Source of the DNA: Gilliamella apicola
Lineage (GTDB): Bacteria; Pseudomonadota; Gammaproteobacteria; Enterobacterales; Orbaceae
Assembly: GCF_000599985.1 (NCBI RefSeq)
Contig: NZ_CP007445.1
Location: 2,356,001 to 2,420,000 of the forward strand
Length of the DNA stretch: 64,000 nt
Reading direction: 5' to 3'
The notes below the pieces were generated by a model. The model had not been told where the DNA came from, made no database searches, and saw only the letters and a program-made list of their open reading frames with translations. The number at the start of each line of letters is the position of its first letter. Position 1 is the first letter of the stretch. This document shows positions 18,306 to 27,623 of the stretch, in pieces. Position numbers and translations under genes: made by a program.

Positions 18306-18576
18306 TTAATTTTTGACTTTCTCTTGAGTTAATTCTTTAGCACAATGATTAACAAATGTATTAAGGAATTTTTTTGCATATTCCAAAAAATAGTCCAACT
18401 AATTCTGAATGATAGTTTATGGTCATTAACATCTATCTCACTAAGTTTAAAAATTTATAAAAATTGTTATTATAAGAAATAATAAAACTAGCTATCCACT
18501 CAGTAGATTTAACTGCATGATCTGGCACATAATCAGATATTTCTTTTTCTGATAATAGTTGTTTTAAACAATTCAT
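18306..18576 (-). pseudogene. Small gene broken by two single-base frameshifts in T-runs
   Basis: On the minus strand an ORF starts at 18576 (MNCLKQLLSEKEISDYVPDH) and reads to FYKFLNLVR then stop at 18433. Adding one T to the T5 run near 18450 restores a frame reading KLSEIDVNDHKLSFRISWTI. Adding one T to the T6 run near 18390 then gives LEYAKKFLNTFVNHCAKEL and a stop at 18306-18308. The corrected product is 90 residues with uniform, protein-like composition. I do not recognise the family. Either this is a decaying gene, two sequencing errors, or (less likely) slippage-dependent expression. Confidence 0.6.
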
Positions 18577-18911
18577 TATTATCTTTACCGCTTTAATTAA
18601 TATTAGAATTTAACCATTTATCAAATAAAGATTGCTAATCCTTTTGATAGTTAAGTACACAAACTATTTAGAATAAATTAATAATAGGTTATTGATAGTT
18701 GTAGCGGGTATCTTTGAGATTTGGTTAGTCGATATTTTTGGTAAAAATAATTTAGAAGTGCATAGCATTTCATGAATATTTTTGAATTTTATATGATTAT
18801 ATGTGCTTGATAATTTTTAGTATATTTTTATAATATTCTAAATATTCTTTGTAATACTATTAATAAAAGATAAAATCTAACCTATTATTTAACAATTCAA
18901 ATATTAAACAC

Positions 18912-19484
18912 ATGAGCAAAAAATTAAACATTAATCATACGAGTAAAGATTTAGATAAAATTAGTAGATTTCTAAGCTATGTTTTAAGGCATAAACCAGA
19001 ATCCATAGGAATCACATTAGATAGTAATGGTTGGGTTAGGATAGATGTTTTAATTCGGCAAGCGAAGAAACATCGTATGTACCTTTCTCAAGACTTAATT
19101 ACCGAAATCGTTAGAACAAATGATAAAAAACGCTTTACTCTGTCCGAAGATAATTTAAAAATTCGTGCAGCACAAGGGCATTCAACTAATCAAGTTAATA
19201 TAGCGTATATTGAAAAAATCCCACCTGAACATTTATATCATGGTACAGCAACTCATTTTCTTGATTCAATTTTTCAGCAAGGTTTGATTGCAGGCAAACG
19301 TCATTATGTTCATATTTCATGTGATGAAAAAACAGCTGTAACCGTTGGTAAACGTCATGGCAAACCAATTGTATTAAGAATTAATGCACTAGCAATGTAT
19401 CAACAAGGTTTTAAATTTTATTTGGCTGATAATGGAGTTTGGTTGACCAATAATGTTCCAAGTCAATTTTTAGAAGTTATTTAA
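18912..19484 (+). CDS. kptA: RNA 2'-phosphotransferase (Tpt1/KptA family)
   Basis: The enzyme transfers a 2'-phosphate from RNA to NAD+, giving ADP-ribose 1'',2''-cyclic phosphate. The 190 residues match the family. The N-terminal winged-helix part has SRFLSYVLRHKPESIGI at about 18-34 and GWVRIDVLI. The C-terminal ART-like part has LYHGTATHFLDSI near 108, the HISCDEKTAVTVGKRHG segment near 138, and VWLTNNVPSQFLEVI at the end. The catalytic Arg-His-Arg-Arg set appears intact. The bacterial substrate is unclear because tRNA splicing is absent. It stands alone beside the decayed zone. Confidence 0.93.
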   Translation: MSKKLNINHTSKDLDKISRFLSYVLRHKPESIGITLDSNGWVRIDVLIRQAKKHRMYLSQDLITEIVRTNDKKRFTLSEDNLKIRAAQGHSTNQVNIAYIEKIPPEHLYHGTATHFLDSIFQQGLIAGKRHYVHISCDEKTAVTVGKRHGKPIVLRINALAMYQQGFKFYLADNGVWLTNNVPSQFLEVI

Positions 19485-19886
19485 ATTAAATCAGTAAAAC
19501 TGAAAAAAAATCTCTATGCTTTTGTGTGAAAAAATTTAATTAGTGTAGTGGTACATACTTTAAGATTAATTAAATAAATGAAAGCGTCTCTATTGATCAA
19601 ATCTATTTTTTAAAATCAATAATAATGCGGTTTATTTAGCGTATTCTTTCCTCAATTTTTAGATAACCCATATCTTAAGACAAATTTGACATAATAATTT
19701 TAAAATATTACATGATAAAAATCATCGACATCAATTAGAATTGGCGGTATTGTATATTTATTCATCTAAGCAGGTGTTGTGATTAATTTGTCCGCTGTTT
19801 TTCATTTTGATCTTGGCTCAGATGTGTAGTTGTCTTCTTTTTTTATTTTTTCATAAACGATAGTCAGGTTAATTAGGAGCCTAAAA
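19485..19886. other. Intergenic region upstream of the amidohydrolase gene
   Basis: This 402-bp AT-rich gap has no convincing ORF. A TTGACA at 19686 followed by TACATGATAAAA could be a promoter for the amidohydrolase operon, but spacing to a clear -10 is imperfect. AGGAG lies 9 bp before the downstream ATG. I see no terminator for kptA that I would defend. Confidence 0.3.
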
Positions 19887-21059
19887 ATGCAACATATTAT
19901 GGAAACAATTAGGAAAACAGAACAAGAATTTATTGAGATTCGACATCAAATTCATCAACATCCTGAAGTAGGTTTTGAAGAGAATAAAACCAGCGATTTG
20001 GTTGCAAATAAATTGGCTGAGTGGGGATACGAGGTTCATCGAGGGTTAGCCAAAACAGGAATCGTTGGTGTTTTAAAAAATGGTACCAGCAATAAAAAAA
20101 TTGGTTTCAGAGCAGATATGGATGCTTTACCCATAGTTGAAGCATCAGGTAAACCTTGGAGTAGTTTAATCCACGGCAAATTTCACGGTTGTGGTCATGA
20201 TGGACATACCACTATTTTGCTGTGCGCGGCTAAATATCTTGCCGAAACCCGTAATTTTGATGGCACGTTACATGTTATTTTTCAACCTGCAGAAGAGTTA
20301 TTGTATGGTGGCAAGGTAATGGTTGATGATGGTTTATTTAAAAAATTTCCTTGTGATATTATTTTCGGTATCCACAATATGCCCGGATTCAAAGAAGGTC
20401 ATTTTTATTTTAGAGCCGGTGCGCTTATGGCTTCATCCGATACCATCCATATCAATATTAAAGGCAAAGGTGCTCATGGTGCTATGCCTGAACGAGGAAT
20501 TGATGCGACCCTTGTTGCTTGTTATATCGGTACCGCACTGCAAAGTATTGTTTCTCGTAATGTTTCACCGTTTGAGCAAGCCGTTATCACCATTGGTTGT
20601 ATTGAGTCTGGTGAAGCGCCGAATGTAGTTAATAGTGATGCACTTATGAAACTAACCGTTAGAGCATTAGATAATGATACCCGAACGTTATTACTTAAAC
20701 GTATTACTGAAATTGCCACTTCGCAGGCAGAAAGTTTTGGCGCTTGCGTTAAAATCGAGCATGTCAATGGTAGCCCTGTTTTACATAATGGTGCGGATGC
20801 AACAAAATTTGCACTTGACGTTGCCCAGAAATTAGTCGGTAAAGATCGCGTTCATGATAATTGCCATCCTTTTATGGGCAGTGAAGATTTTGCTTTTATG
20901 TTAGAGAGTAATCCAAATGGCTGTTACATGATTATAGGAAATGGCGATGAACCAGGTTTTTGTAGTGTACATAATCCTGGTTATGATTTTAATGATAAAT
21001 GTATAGTTCCTGCTGCGTCATATTGGGTTGCATTAACTGAAACATATTTAAGTAAATAA
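19887..21059 (+). CDS. M20-family amidohydrolase (hippurate hydrolase-like)
   Basis: This is a 390-residue cytosolic metallo-amidohydrolase. Metal-ligand motifs are visible: HGCGHDGHT near 102, QPAEELLYGG near 135, IHNMPG near 160 and the C-terminal GSEDFAF near 337. Family members cleave N-acyl or N-aroyl amino acids such as hippurate or N-acetyl amino acids; the substrate here is unknown. The gene is followed after 15 bp by an MFS transporter, suggesting an uptake-and-hydrolysis or hydrolysis-and-efflux pair. A second member of the family lies at 51080. Confidence 0.88.
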   Translation: MQHIMETIRKTEQEFIEIRHQIHQHPEVGFEENKTSDLVANKLAEWGYEVHRGLAKTGIVGVLKNGTSNKKIGFRADMDALPIVEASGKPWSSLIHGKFHGCGHDGHTTILLCAAKYLAETRNFDGTLHVIFQPAEELLYGGKVMVDDGLFKKFPCDIIFGIHNMPGFKEGHFYFRAGALMASSDTIHINIKGKGAHGAMPERGIDATLVACYIGTALQSIVSRNVSPFEQAVITIGCIESGEAPNVVNSDALMKLTVRALDNDTRTLLLKRITEIATSQAESFGACVKIEHVNGSPVLHNGADATKFALDVAQKLVGKDRVHDNCHPFMGSEDFAFMLESNPNGCYMIIGNGDEPGFCSVHNPGYDFNDKCIVPAASYWVALTETYLSK

Positions 21060-21074
21060 GGATAGCGTACATCT

Positions 21075-22505
21075 ATGGCAAATTTAAATATGTCAAATTC
21101 AACAAATTCTGAAGCCGTGCCATTTAAAAACTATAATCGGTTGATATTAGGCATTGTATTAGGGGTCATTACTTTTTGGCTTTTTGCTCAATCAATTGTC
21201 AATGTTGGTCCTGCTGTTCAGTATTCTGTCGGTATTACACCTGCTTCTTTTAATTTGGCGGTGAGTTTAACCGCCCTCTTTTCTGGTTGTTTTATTGTGG
21301 TTGCTGGCGGACTGGCTGATCGTTTTGGGCGTGTTCGTTTTACTTATTTAGGTTTTATTTTAAGTATTATTGGTTGCCTTTGTTTGATCTTCTCACAAGG
21401 TGAAGTGTTATTCATCATTGGACGCATTATTCAAGGTTTGTCAGCTGCCTGTATTATGCCCTCGACTTTAGCGTTAGTGAAAACTTATTTTCAAGGTAAA
21501 GATCGCCAACGTGCATTAAGTTTTTGGTCGATTGGTTCTTGGGGCGGTTCAGGTACTTGTGTGCTTGCTGGTGGTGCCATAGCAACTTATTTAGGTTGGC
21601 AGTGGATTTTTATTATTTCAATCATCTGTGCTGTACTAGGTATGCTGTTATTGAAAGGAACGCCAGAAACCAAAATTGAAGATCCTTCAAGTCTGCCAAA
21701 ATTTGATTATGCTGGACTATTTGTTTTTGTTATTACTCTAGTTTCATTAAATCTTGTGATAACCAAAGGCTCTACATTTGGTTGGACAAGTGCAGTAACA
21801 TTATCTTTAGCTACGGTATGTTTTGTTTTTCTTATTTTATTTTTTGTTATTGAAAAACGTAAAGCAAGTGGCGCTTTTATTGATTTTTCATTATTTAAAA
21901 ATGTACCTTACCGTGGTGCTACCTTATCTAACTTTCTGCTCAATTCTGTTGCTGGTACATTAATTGTTGCCAGTACTTATACTCAACAAGGGCGCGGTTT
22001 TACCTCTTTTCAAAATGGATTATTAACTATTGGTTATTTAGTGTCGGTATTATGTATGATTCGAATTGGAGAAAAAATCTTACAAAAAGTGGGCGCAAAA
22101 AAACCAATGTTACTTGGACCGTTAATTACTGGCTCAGGAATTGCGTTGATGACGCTGACTTTCTTACCCGATACGCTTTATATTGTTTCGGTTTTAGCTG
22201 GCTATATTTTATTTGGTCTTGGCTTAGGTTTTTATGCAACTCCATCAATCGATACCGCAATATCAAGCGCTCCTGAAGATAAGGTCGGTATTGCATCAGG
22301 AATTTATAAAATGGCAAGCTCATTAGGCGGTGCATTTGGTGTGGCGATTTCCGCATCCACCTATGCAGCAATTAATGCCAGTGGTCAAAGCATAGCAATA
22401 AGTGCAGCGCTTGGACTCTGGATTAATGTTGGATTTTGTCTATTATGCTTTACTTCAATTTTAATTTTAGTTCCAAGCAATGCCGGCAAGCATAAATCAG
22501 CTTAA
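21075..22505 (+). CDS. Major facilitator transporter, DHA2-like (14-helix type)
   Basis: The 476-residue inner-membrane protein has the MFS motif GGLADRFGRVR near residue 78, GRIIQGLSAACIMPSTLALV near 120 in the motif-C position, and many hydrophobic helices; its length and the QGLSAACIMPS block fit the drug:H+ antiporter-2 family. It is transcribed with the amidohydrolase (15-bp gap), so it may carry that enzyme's substrate or product. A terminator follows. Confidence 0.85.
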   Translation: MANLNMSNSTNSEAVPFKNYNRLILGIVLGVITFWLFAQSIVNVGPAVQYSVGITPASFNLAVSLTALFSGCFIVVAGGLADRFGRVRFTYLGFILSIIGCLCLIFSQGEVLFIIGRIIQGLSAACIMPSTLALVKTYFQGKDRQRALSFWSIGSWGGSGTCVLAGGAIATYLGWQWIFIISIICAVLGMLLLKGTPETKIEDPSSLPKFDYAGLFVFVITLVSLNLVITKGSTFGWTSAVTLSLATVCFVFLILFFVIEKRKASGAFIDFSLFKNVPYRGATLSNFLLNSVAGTLIVASTYTQQGRGFTSFQNGLLTIGYLVSVLCMIRIGEKILQKVGAKKPMLLGPLITGSGIALMTLTFLPDTLYIVSVLAGYILFGLGLGFYATPSIDTAISSAPEDKVGIASGIYKMASSLGGAFGVAISASTYAAINASGQSIAISAALGLWINVGFCLLCFTSILILVPSNAGKHKSA

Positions 22506-22532
22506 CTCTTTATCATCTTGAAACTTATCTTT

Positions 22533-22566
22533 GGGATGGAACTTTTAACTTCTATCCCTATTTTTT
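22533..22566 (+). terminator. Terminator of the amidohydrolase-MFS operon
   Basis: A hairpin with GGGAT (22533-22537) pairing with ATCCC (22554-22558), extended inward by GAA/TTC, is followed by TATTTTTT. It begins 28 bp after the transporter stop codon. Confidence 0.7.
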
Positions 22567-22584
22567 AAAGATTGATGGATTAAA

Positions 22585-22611
22585 CCCATAAAGCTTAAAA
22601 AGCAATATGGG
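22585..22611 (-). terminator. Probable terminator of mnmE
   Basis: CCCATA (22585-22590) pairs with TATGGG (22606-22611) around an inner GCTT/AAGC stem. On the minus strand it is followed by a short TTTAA. It lies 52 bp beyond the mnmE stop codon. Confidence 0.5.
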
Positions 22612-22662
22612 CTTATTTATTGGAAATATTTTTAAGGATGTAAATTTATGGGCACGTTTTAG

Positions 22663-24024
22663 TCATTTGCCTATACAAAATGAACTGAATATTCTTCCTA
22701 ATAAATCATCAGAAGTAAATTGCCCTGTAATTTCACTTAAGGCTTCTTGAGCTAATCTTAGCTCTTCGGCTAAAAGTTCACCAGCATGAAATATGGTAAG
22801 TTGGTATTGACCATTAGTTAAATGCTCTGAAGCTTTTTCAAGTGCTTGCAAGTGACGACGTCGAGCTAAAAAACCACCTTCTGTACTACTCGAAAATCCC
22901 ATAGCTTGTTTTAGATGCTCACGCAATAACGTCACACCTTCACCTGTTCGAGCGGATAATTGAATAAGCGCATATCCCTCTTCTTCGCTATAACCAAGTG
23001 CCTCGCCCGTTAAGTCTGCTTTGTTGCGAATCACTGTAACAGGTATATTTTTTGGCAATCGTTCAATAAATTCTGGCCAAAGTTTTTCAGGGTTGGTTTC
23101 ATTTGTTGTTGTGCTATCGACCATAAATAAAACGCGATCGGCTTGTTCGATTTCTTGCCATGCACGCTCAATACCTATCCGTTCTACTTCGTCACTGGCT
23201 TCACGCAGTCCAGCGGTATCAATGATGTGCAAAGGCATACCATCAATGTGAATATGTTCACGCAGTACATCACGAGTAGTACCTGCAATATTGGTAACAA
23301 TAGCTGCATCACGTCCCGCTAACGCATTAAGTAAACTTGATTTTCCGGCATTTGGTCGACCAGCAATAACAACTTTCATACCTTCGCGTAATAAAGAGCC
23401 TTGTTTAGCTTCTTGGCGAACTTCGTTTAATTGTTCAATAACTTGATTAAGCTCTGCTTCTATTTTACCGTCAGAAAGAAAATCAATCTCCTCTTCTGGA
23501 AAGTCGATAGCTGCTTCCGTAAAAATGCGCAAATGAATCAAGGATTCAACCAGTGCATTGACTTTTTTAGAAAATACACCTTGCAAAGACGAGATAGCAG
23601 ATTTGGCCGCTTGTTCTGAACTGGCATCAATTAAGTCAGCAATCGCTTCGGCTTGAGCTAAATCAAGTTTATCATTTAAAAATGCCCTTTCCGAAAACTC
23701 ACCTGGTTTAGCAATGCGAACGTTAGCTATTTCAAGTACGCGTTTTAAAAGTAGATCTAAAATAACTGGGCCACCGTGACCTTGCAATTCAAGGACATCT
23801 TCACCTGTGAATGAATGCGGATTAGGAAAAAATAGAGCAATACCTTCATCAAGTGTTGAGCCATCGTTAGCTAAAAATGGGAGATATTCGGCATACCTTG
23901 GTTTAGGTAATTTACCTAATACTGCCTGCGCTACCTCTTGCACTTTAGAGCCTGATATACGCAAAATACCTACGCCGCCTCGACCTGGCGGCGTTGCTTG
24001 CGCAACAATTGTATCTGATTTCAT
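22663..24024 (-). CDS. mnmE: tRNA modification GTPase MnmE
   Basis: With MnmG it builds the cmnm5 group on wobble uridine of several tRNAs. The 453 residues show the N-terminal tetrahydrofolate-binding domain ([20 protein letters not shown]), a helical domain, and the inserted G domain: G1 GRPNAGKSS near 222, G3 DTAGL near 269, G4 NKAD near 334. The C-terminus ends in the diagnostic FCIGK with the essential Cys. It is convergent with the MFS gene. Nothing is missing. Confidence 0.97.
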   Translation of the reverse strand: MKSDTIVAQATPPGRGGVGILRISGSKVQEVAQAVLGKLPKPRYAEYLPFLANDGSTLDEGIALFFPNPHSFTGEDVLELQGHGGPVILDLLLKRVLEIANVRIAKPGEFSERAFLNDKLDLAQAEAIADLIDASSEQAAKSAISSLQGVFSKKVNALVESLIHLRIFTEAAIDFPEEEIDFLSDGKIEAELNQVIEQLNEVRQEAKQGSLLREGMKVVIAGRPNAGKSSLLNALAGRDAAIVTNIAGTTRDVLREHIHIDGMPLHIIDTAGLREASDEVERIGIERAWQEIEQADRVLFMVDSTTTNETNPEKLWPEFIERLPKNIPVTVIRNKADLTGEALGYSEEEGYALIQLSARTGEGVTLLREHLKQAMGFSSSTEGGFLARRRHLQALEKASEHLTNGQYQLTIFHAGELLAEELRLAQEALSEITGQFTSDDLLGRIFSSFCIGK

Positions 24025-24149
24025 ATTTATTTATAGCTAATTTAAAGTTTAATAGTTAATAATATCATGGACGCGCGGCAAAAACAGTAATGACTATCGC
24101 TTTTGCCGTTATTCGCCAATTTTAGAGTATTTTATCTATCATTTCGTAG

Positions 24150-24749
24150 TTAATTTGCCGGTTTTGTATTGTCACTAGGGTGGTCAAAGAGCAAAGAATT
24201 TGCTAATGCTAGCGGCTCGCGAATTAATGCAACATATTTGTCACCATTATTTAACGCTAACGGTGCCGATAAGCCCGATACATCATGAATACCTGAACGT
24301 TTAGCTAGCATTATTGAGCGTAAGATATGAAAATCATTGGTGACAACTACAGTTTTGCCTAAAGGTAAAACCCTATTAGCAAAAATAAATTGCTCAGCAG
24401 TACGCCTTGATTTATCTTCTTGATAAACTCGGTTTGCATCGATTCCTTTATCGATAAGATATTTTGCCATTACACTGGATTCCGTTGCTGATTCATCTTC
24501 ACCTTGTCCACCACATACAACAACTTTAGTTTCAGGATTTTCATTGAGGTATTGAACAGCAACATCCAATCTGTCTGCTAAAGTAGGTGATGCTACAGCG
24601 GGTGTACCAAGAACTTGAGAGCCCAATATAACCATGGTTTGAGCATGTTGACTCGGTTTTTGCTGAGCATAAATAAAAATAAAAATGTTACAGACGATAA
24701 AATAGACTAATATTAATAAAAAACCATATTTTACCAATTTAATTAACAT
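24150..24749 (-). CDS. DUF218 / YdcF-SanA-like membrane-anchored protein
   Basis: The 199-residue protein has one N-terminal transmembrane helix (MLIKLVKYGFLLILVYFIV) and a periplasmic DUF218 domain: MVILGSQV near 42, VVVCGGQGEDES near 80, EDKSRRTAEQ near 115, and VVTNDFHILRS near 140. Family members affect envelope integrity, but the reaction is not established. A longer reading frame extends upstream into tag; the start at 24749 is preferred because GAGGTAAAGTA lies before it and it begins right at the membrane helix. It follows the tag stop by 4 bp. Confidence 0.83.
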   Translation of the reverse strand: MLIKLVKYGFLLILVYFIVCNIFIFIYAQQKPSQHAQTMVILGSQVLGTPAVASPTLADRLDVAVQYLNENPETKVVVCGGQGEDESATESSVMAKYLIDKGIDANRVYQEDKSRRTAEQFIFANRVLPLGKTVVVTNDFHILRSIMLAKRSGIHDVSGLSAPLALNNGDKYVALIREPLALANSLLFDHPSDNTKPAN

Positions 24750-24753
24750 TACT

Positions 24754-25329
24754 TTACCTCGCATTTGGCTTTTTAAAACAATTTTCAAAATGATCGTCGA
24801 CAAGTCCCATTGATTGCATGAAAGCATAGCAAATGGTAGAACCTACAAAGGAAAATCCTCGTTTTTTAAGTGCTTTTGACATTTTATCAGAGATGTCAGT
24901 ACTAACGGATACTTCGCTCTTATCTTTAAAATGGTTGATAATCGGTTTATTATCAACAAAAGACCAGATAAATTGCGAAAAATCTTCACCATTTTTTTGC
25001 ATATTTAAATAAGCATGAGCGTTTTTAACAATACTATTGAGTTTTAATCGGTTGCGAATCAATCCTTTGTTCTCAAGTAAATGTTCAATATCCTCAGGCA
25101 TAAGTTGAATGATTTTATAAGGGTCAAAATTAAAAAAACATCGACGATACTCATCGCGCTTTTTTAAAACAGTGATCCATGATAATCCTGCTTGTTGTCC
25201 TTCAAGGCAGATTTTTTCAAATAATTTTAAACTATCATATTGAGCTATTCCCCACTCATTATCATGATAATCAATATAAATTTGGTCATTTAACACCCAG
25301 TCACAGCGTGTTTTTTTAGTATTATTCAT
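24754..25329 (-). CDS. tag: DNA-3-methyladenine glycosylase I
   Basis: The enzyme excises 3-methyladenine from alkylated DNA. It has 191 residues from the chosen ATG. Visible signatures are TRCDWV near the start (zinc Cys), YHDNEWG with the zinc His and catalytic-region Glu, QAGLSWITVLKKRDEYRRCF near 40, and the C-terminal FVGSTICYAFMQSMGLVDDH. An in-frame GTG eight codons upstream is possible but has no better ribosome binding site. The ydcF-like gene follows almost immediately, suggesting an operon. Confidence 0.94.
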   Translation of the reverse strand: MNNTKKTRCDWVLNDQIYIDYHDNEWGIAQYDSLKLFEKICLEGQQAGLSWITVLKKRDEYRRCFFNFDPYKIIQLMPEDIEHLLENKGLIRNRLKLNSIVKNAHAYLNMQKNGEDFSQFIWSFVDNKPIINHFKDKSEVSVSTDISDKMSKALKKRGFSFVGSTICYAFMQSMGLVDDHFENCFKKPNAR

Positions 25330-25531
25330 TTTAATTTTTTTCAACCTATTCACTATATTTAAAAATTTATTAATATAAATTATAAATCAAATCCTCAGTT
25401 TTATCGCATACATTAAATTTTTTTATGATGAAAAAAAAGCCAATTTTTTGTGGCAGAATAATTTCTACATTAAAAAAATCAAAAAGGATAGATTTTTTTC
25501 AGTCTACCTCAAATAAACAGAAGGTTTTTTC

Positions 25532-26893
25532 ATGAGTCAATCTGAAATCAATGCCCAATGGCAACCCAGTGCTCGACCATTAAATAGTAAGGATTTTAAA
25601 ACATTAATATTGTCGTCTTTAGGTGGAACGCTTGAATTTTATGACTTTGTTATTTACGCGCTATATATTGATACCATTGTCAAACCGCTGTTTTTGCCTC
25701 ATACCTTATCACCATTAACATTAGATTTGTTTGCTTGGGGTATTTTTGCTGCTGGTTATTTAGTTCGCCCAATTGGCGGCATCATTATGGCACACTTTGG
25801 CGACAAAGTAGGTAGAAAACAGATGTTTACCCTAAGCGTAGCAATGATGGCACTACCAACCTTTATTATTGGTGTGTTACCAACTTACGAAACCATTGGT
25901 ATTTTTGCCCCCTTACTATTGTTAGCAATGCGTATGCTACAAGGTGCTGCAATCGGGGGAGAAATGCCAGGCGCTTGGGTATTTATCGCAGAGCATACGC
26001 CAAAACAACGTTATGGTTTGGGCGTTGGCACGTTAACATCTGGCATCACTGGTGGTATTTTACTTGGCTTTTTCGTCACGATTATTATTGATCTCTATTT
26101 TACAAACCAAAATATTTTAGATTTCGCTTGGCGTATTCCGTTTATTATTGGTGGTATTTTTGGAGTAATTTCCGTCTACTTACGAAAATTTTTATCTGAA
26201 ACACCAATTTTTAAGGAATTAGCTGCCCGTAAAGCTTTAGAAAAAAGCATTCCCGTTGTAACTGTTATAAAAAAACATAAAAAAGCTTGTTTGATTGTCG
26301 CTTTATTAACTTGGTCATTATCAACCGCAATTATGGTTGGTATTTTAATTACTCCGGGTCGTATTGTGGGTGGTATGTATCATTTTGCTAATCTTGATTG
26401 GCGTATTGGTGGATGTATTGCAGCTTTAACATTATCGATCGGTTGTATTATTTCTGGTTGGTTAGATGATAAATTAGGTACAGCAAAAACAGTTATCGTG
26501 ACTTGGGGTGGATTAGCGATAGTCAGTATCTATTTTTATAGTTCATTAAGCGCTGATATGTCATTAACAAAACTTTATTCGATTTGGGCAGTATTTGGCC
26601 TATTTATTGGATCGATCGCCATGACTCCAATTATAGGTACTAGAACGTTCCCACCTGCGATTCGTTATTCTGGATTATCATTATCTTATAATTTAGCTTA
26701 TGCGCTATTTAGTGCAATCACACCTACTTTAACGATCTATTTATTAAGTCCTGATCATATATTAGGTGAATATAGTTATCTTGGTGCAGGTATTTATATA
26801 TCAGCTGTAGCTTTACTTGCTGTTTTAGTTGGGTTTTCTCAGCTAGCTCAAAATGGTTGGCAAAATAACACAGATGATCAATCCATTAATTAA
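25532..26893 (+). CDS. MFS transporter of the metabolite:H+ symporter (MHS) type
   Basis: The 453-residue inner-membrane protein resembles the ProP/ShiA/CitH group: GGTLEFYDFVIYALY near 34-48, YLVRPIGGIIMAHFGDKVGRKQMF near 80, RMLQGAAIGGEMPGAW near 130. Members of this group import organic acids or osmolytes; the substrate is not determinable here. Its last 29 codons are repeated three more times downstream as part of a 222-bp tandem array. A bidirectional terminator follows the stop codon. Confidence 0.85.
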   Translation: MSQSEINAQWQPSARPLNSKDFKTLILSSLGGTLEFYDFVIYALYIDTIVKPLFLPHTLSPLTLDLFAWGIFAAGYLVRPIGGIIMAHFGDKVGRKQMFTLSVAMMALPTFIIGVLPTYETIGIFAPLLLLAMRMLQGAAIGGEMPGAWVFIAEHTPKQRYGLGVGTLTSGITGGILLGFFVTIIIDLYFTNQNILDFAWRIPFIIGGIFGVISVYLRKFLSETPIFKELAARKALEKSIPVVTVIKKHKKACLIVALLTWSLSTAIMVGILITPGRIVGGMYHFANLDWRIGGCIAALTLSIGCIISGWLDDKLGTAKTVIVTWGGLAIVSIYFYSSLSADMSLTKLYSIWAVFGLFIGSIAMTPIIGTRTFPPAIRYSGLSLSYNLAYALFSAITPTLTIYLLSPDHILGEYSYLGAGIYISAVALLAVLVGFSQLAQNGWQNNTDDQSIN

Positions 26894-26904
26894 GATACCA
26901 AATA

Positions 26905-26931
26905 AAAACAGGGCAATTGCCCTGTTTTTTT
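26905..26931. terminator. Bidirectional terminator, first of four copies
   Basis: The stem ACAGGGCAATTGCCCTGT (26908-26925) is flanked by an A-run and a T-run, so it works on either strand. It ends the MHS transporter transcript. Repeated copies lie at about 27130, 27352 and 27572. Confidence 0.85.
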
Positions 26932-27568
26932 AAAAAAAAAATATAATAAATTTTTAATGCATTAGCGCATGGTAACAAACTCTTCCGCTGCTGTTGGGTG
27001 AATAGCAACAGTGTTATCAAAATCTTTTGTAGCTTTACTTGCTGTTTTAGTTGGGTTTTCTCAGTTAGCTCAAAATGGTTGGCAAAATAACACAGATAAT
27101 TAATCCATTAATTAAGATACCAAATAAAAACAGGGCAATTGCCCTGTTTTTTTTAAAAAAAAATATAATAAATTTTTAATGCATTAGCGCATGGTAACAA
27201 ACTCTTCCGCTGCTGTTGGGTGAATAGCAACAGTGTTATCAAAATCTTTTGTAGCTTTACTTGCTGTTTTAGTTGGGTTTTCTCAGTTAGCTCAAAATGG
27301 TTGGCAAAATAACACAGATAATTAATCCATTAATTAAGATACCAAATAAAAACAGGGCAATTGCCCTGTTTTTTTGTAAAAAATATAATAAATTTTTAAT
27401 ACATTAGCGCATGGTAACAAACTCTTCTGCTGCTGTTGGGTGAATAGCAACAGTGTTATCAAAATCTTTTGTAGCTTTACTTGCTGTTTTAGTTGGGTTT
27501 TCTCAGTTAGCTCAAAATGGTTGGCAAAATAACACAGATGATCAATCCATTAATTAAGATACCAAATA

Positions 27569-27595
27569 AAAACAGGGCAATTGCCCTGTTTTTTT
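27569..27595. terminator. Bidirectional terminator, fourth copy (serves gor)
   Basis: The same ACAGGGCAATTGCCCTGT stem at 27572-27589 lies 35 bp beyond the gor stop codon at 27624 and has A- and T-runs on its flanks. It is part of the last repeat unit. Confidence 0.85.
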
Positions 27596-27623
27596 GTAAA
27601 AAATATAATAAATTTTTAATACA

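Larger units (their letters stand above)
17825..18911. other. Decayed, mostly non-coding region
   Basis: This is the longest stretch without an intact recognisable gene. It holds a short plus-strand ORF with a terminator (18123-18258) and a frameshifted minus-strand pseudogene (18306-18576), both listed separately. Just upstream of the pseudogene, the minus strand ending at 18593 reads SLFDKWLNSNIN then stop, like the C-terminal scrap of another eroded gene. The rest is very AT-rich with nothing I can assign. Confidence 0.5.

Noticed and set aside
22519..22550. Another possible copy of the dispersed CTGAAAC motif (TTGAAAC then ATGGAAC)
   Set aside because: The second half is part of a terminator hairpin (GGGAT/ATCCC), and the linker lacks the conserved GTAT and TTA, so the resemblance is coincidental.
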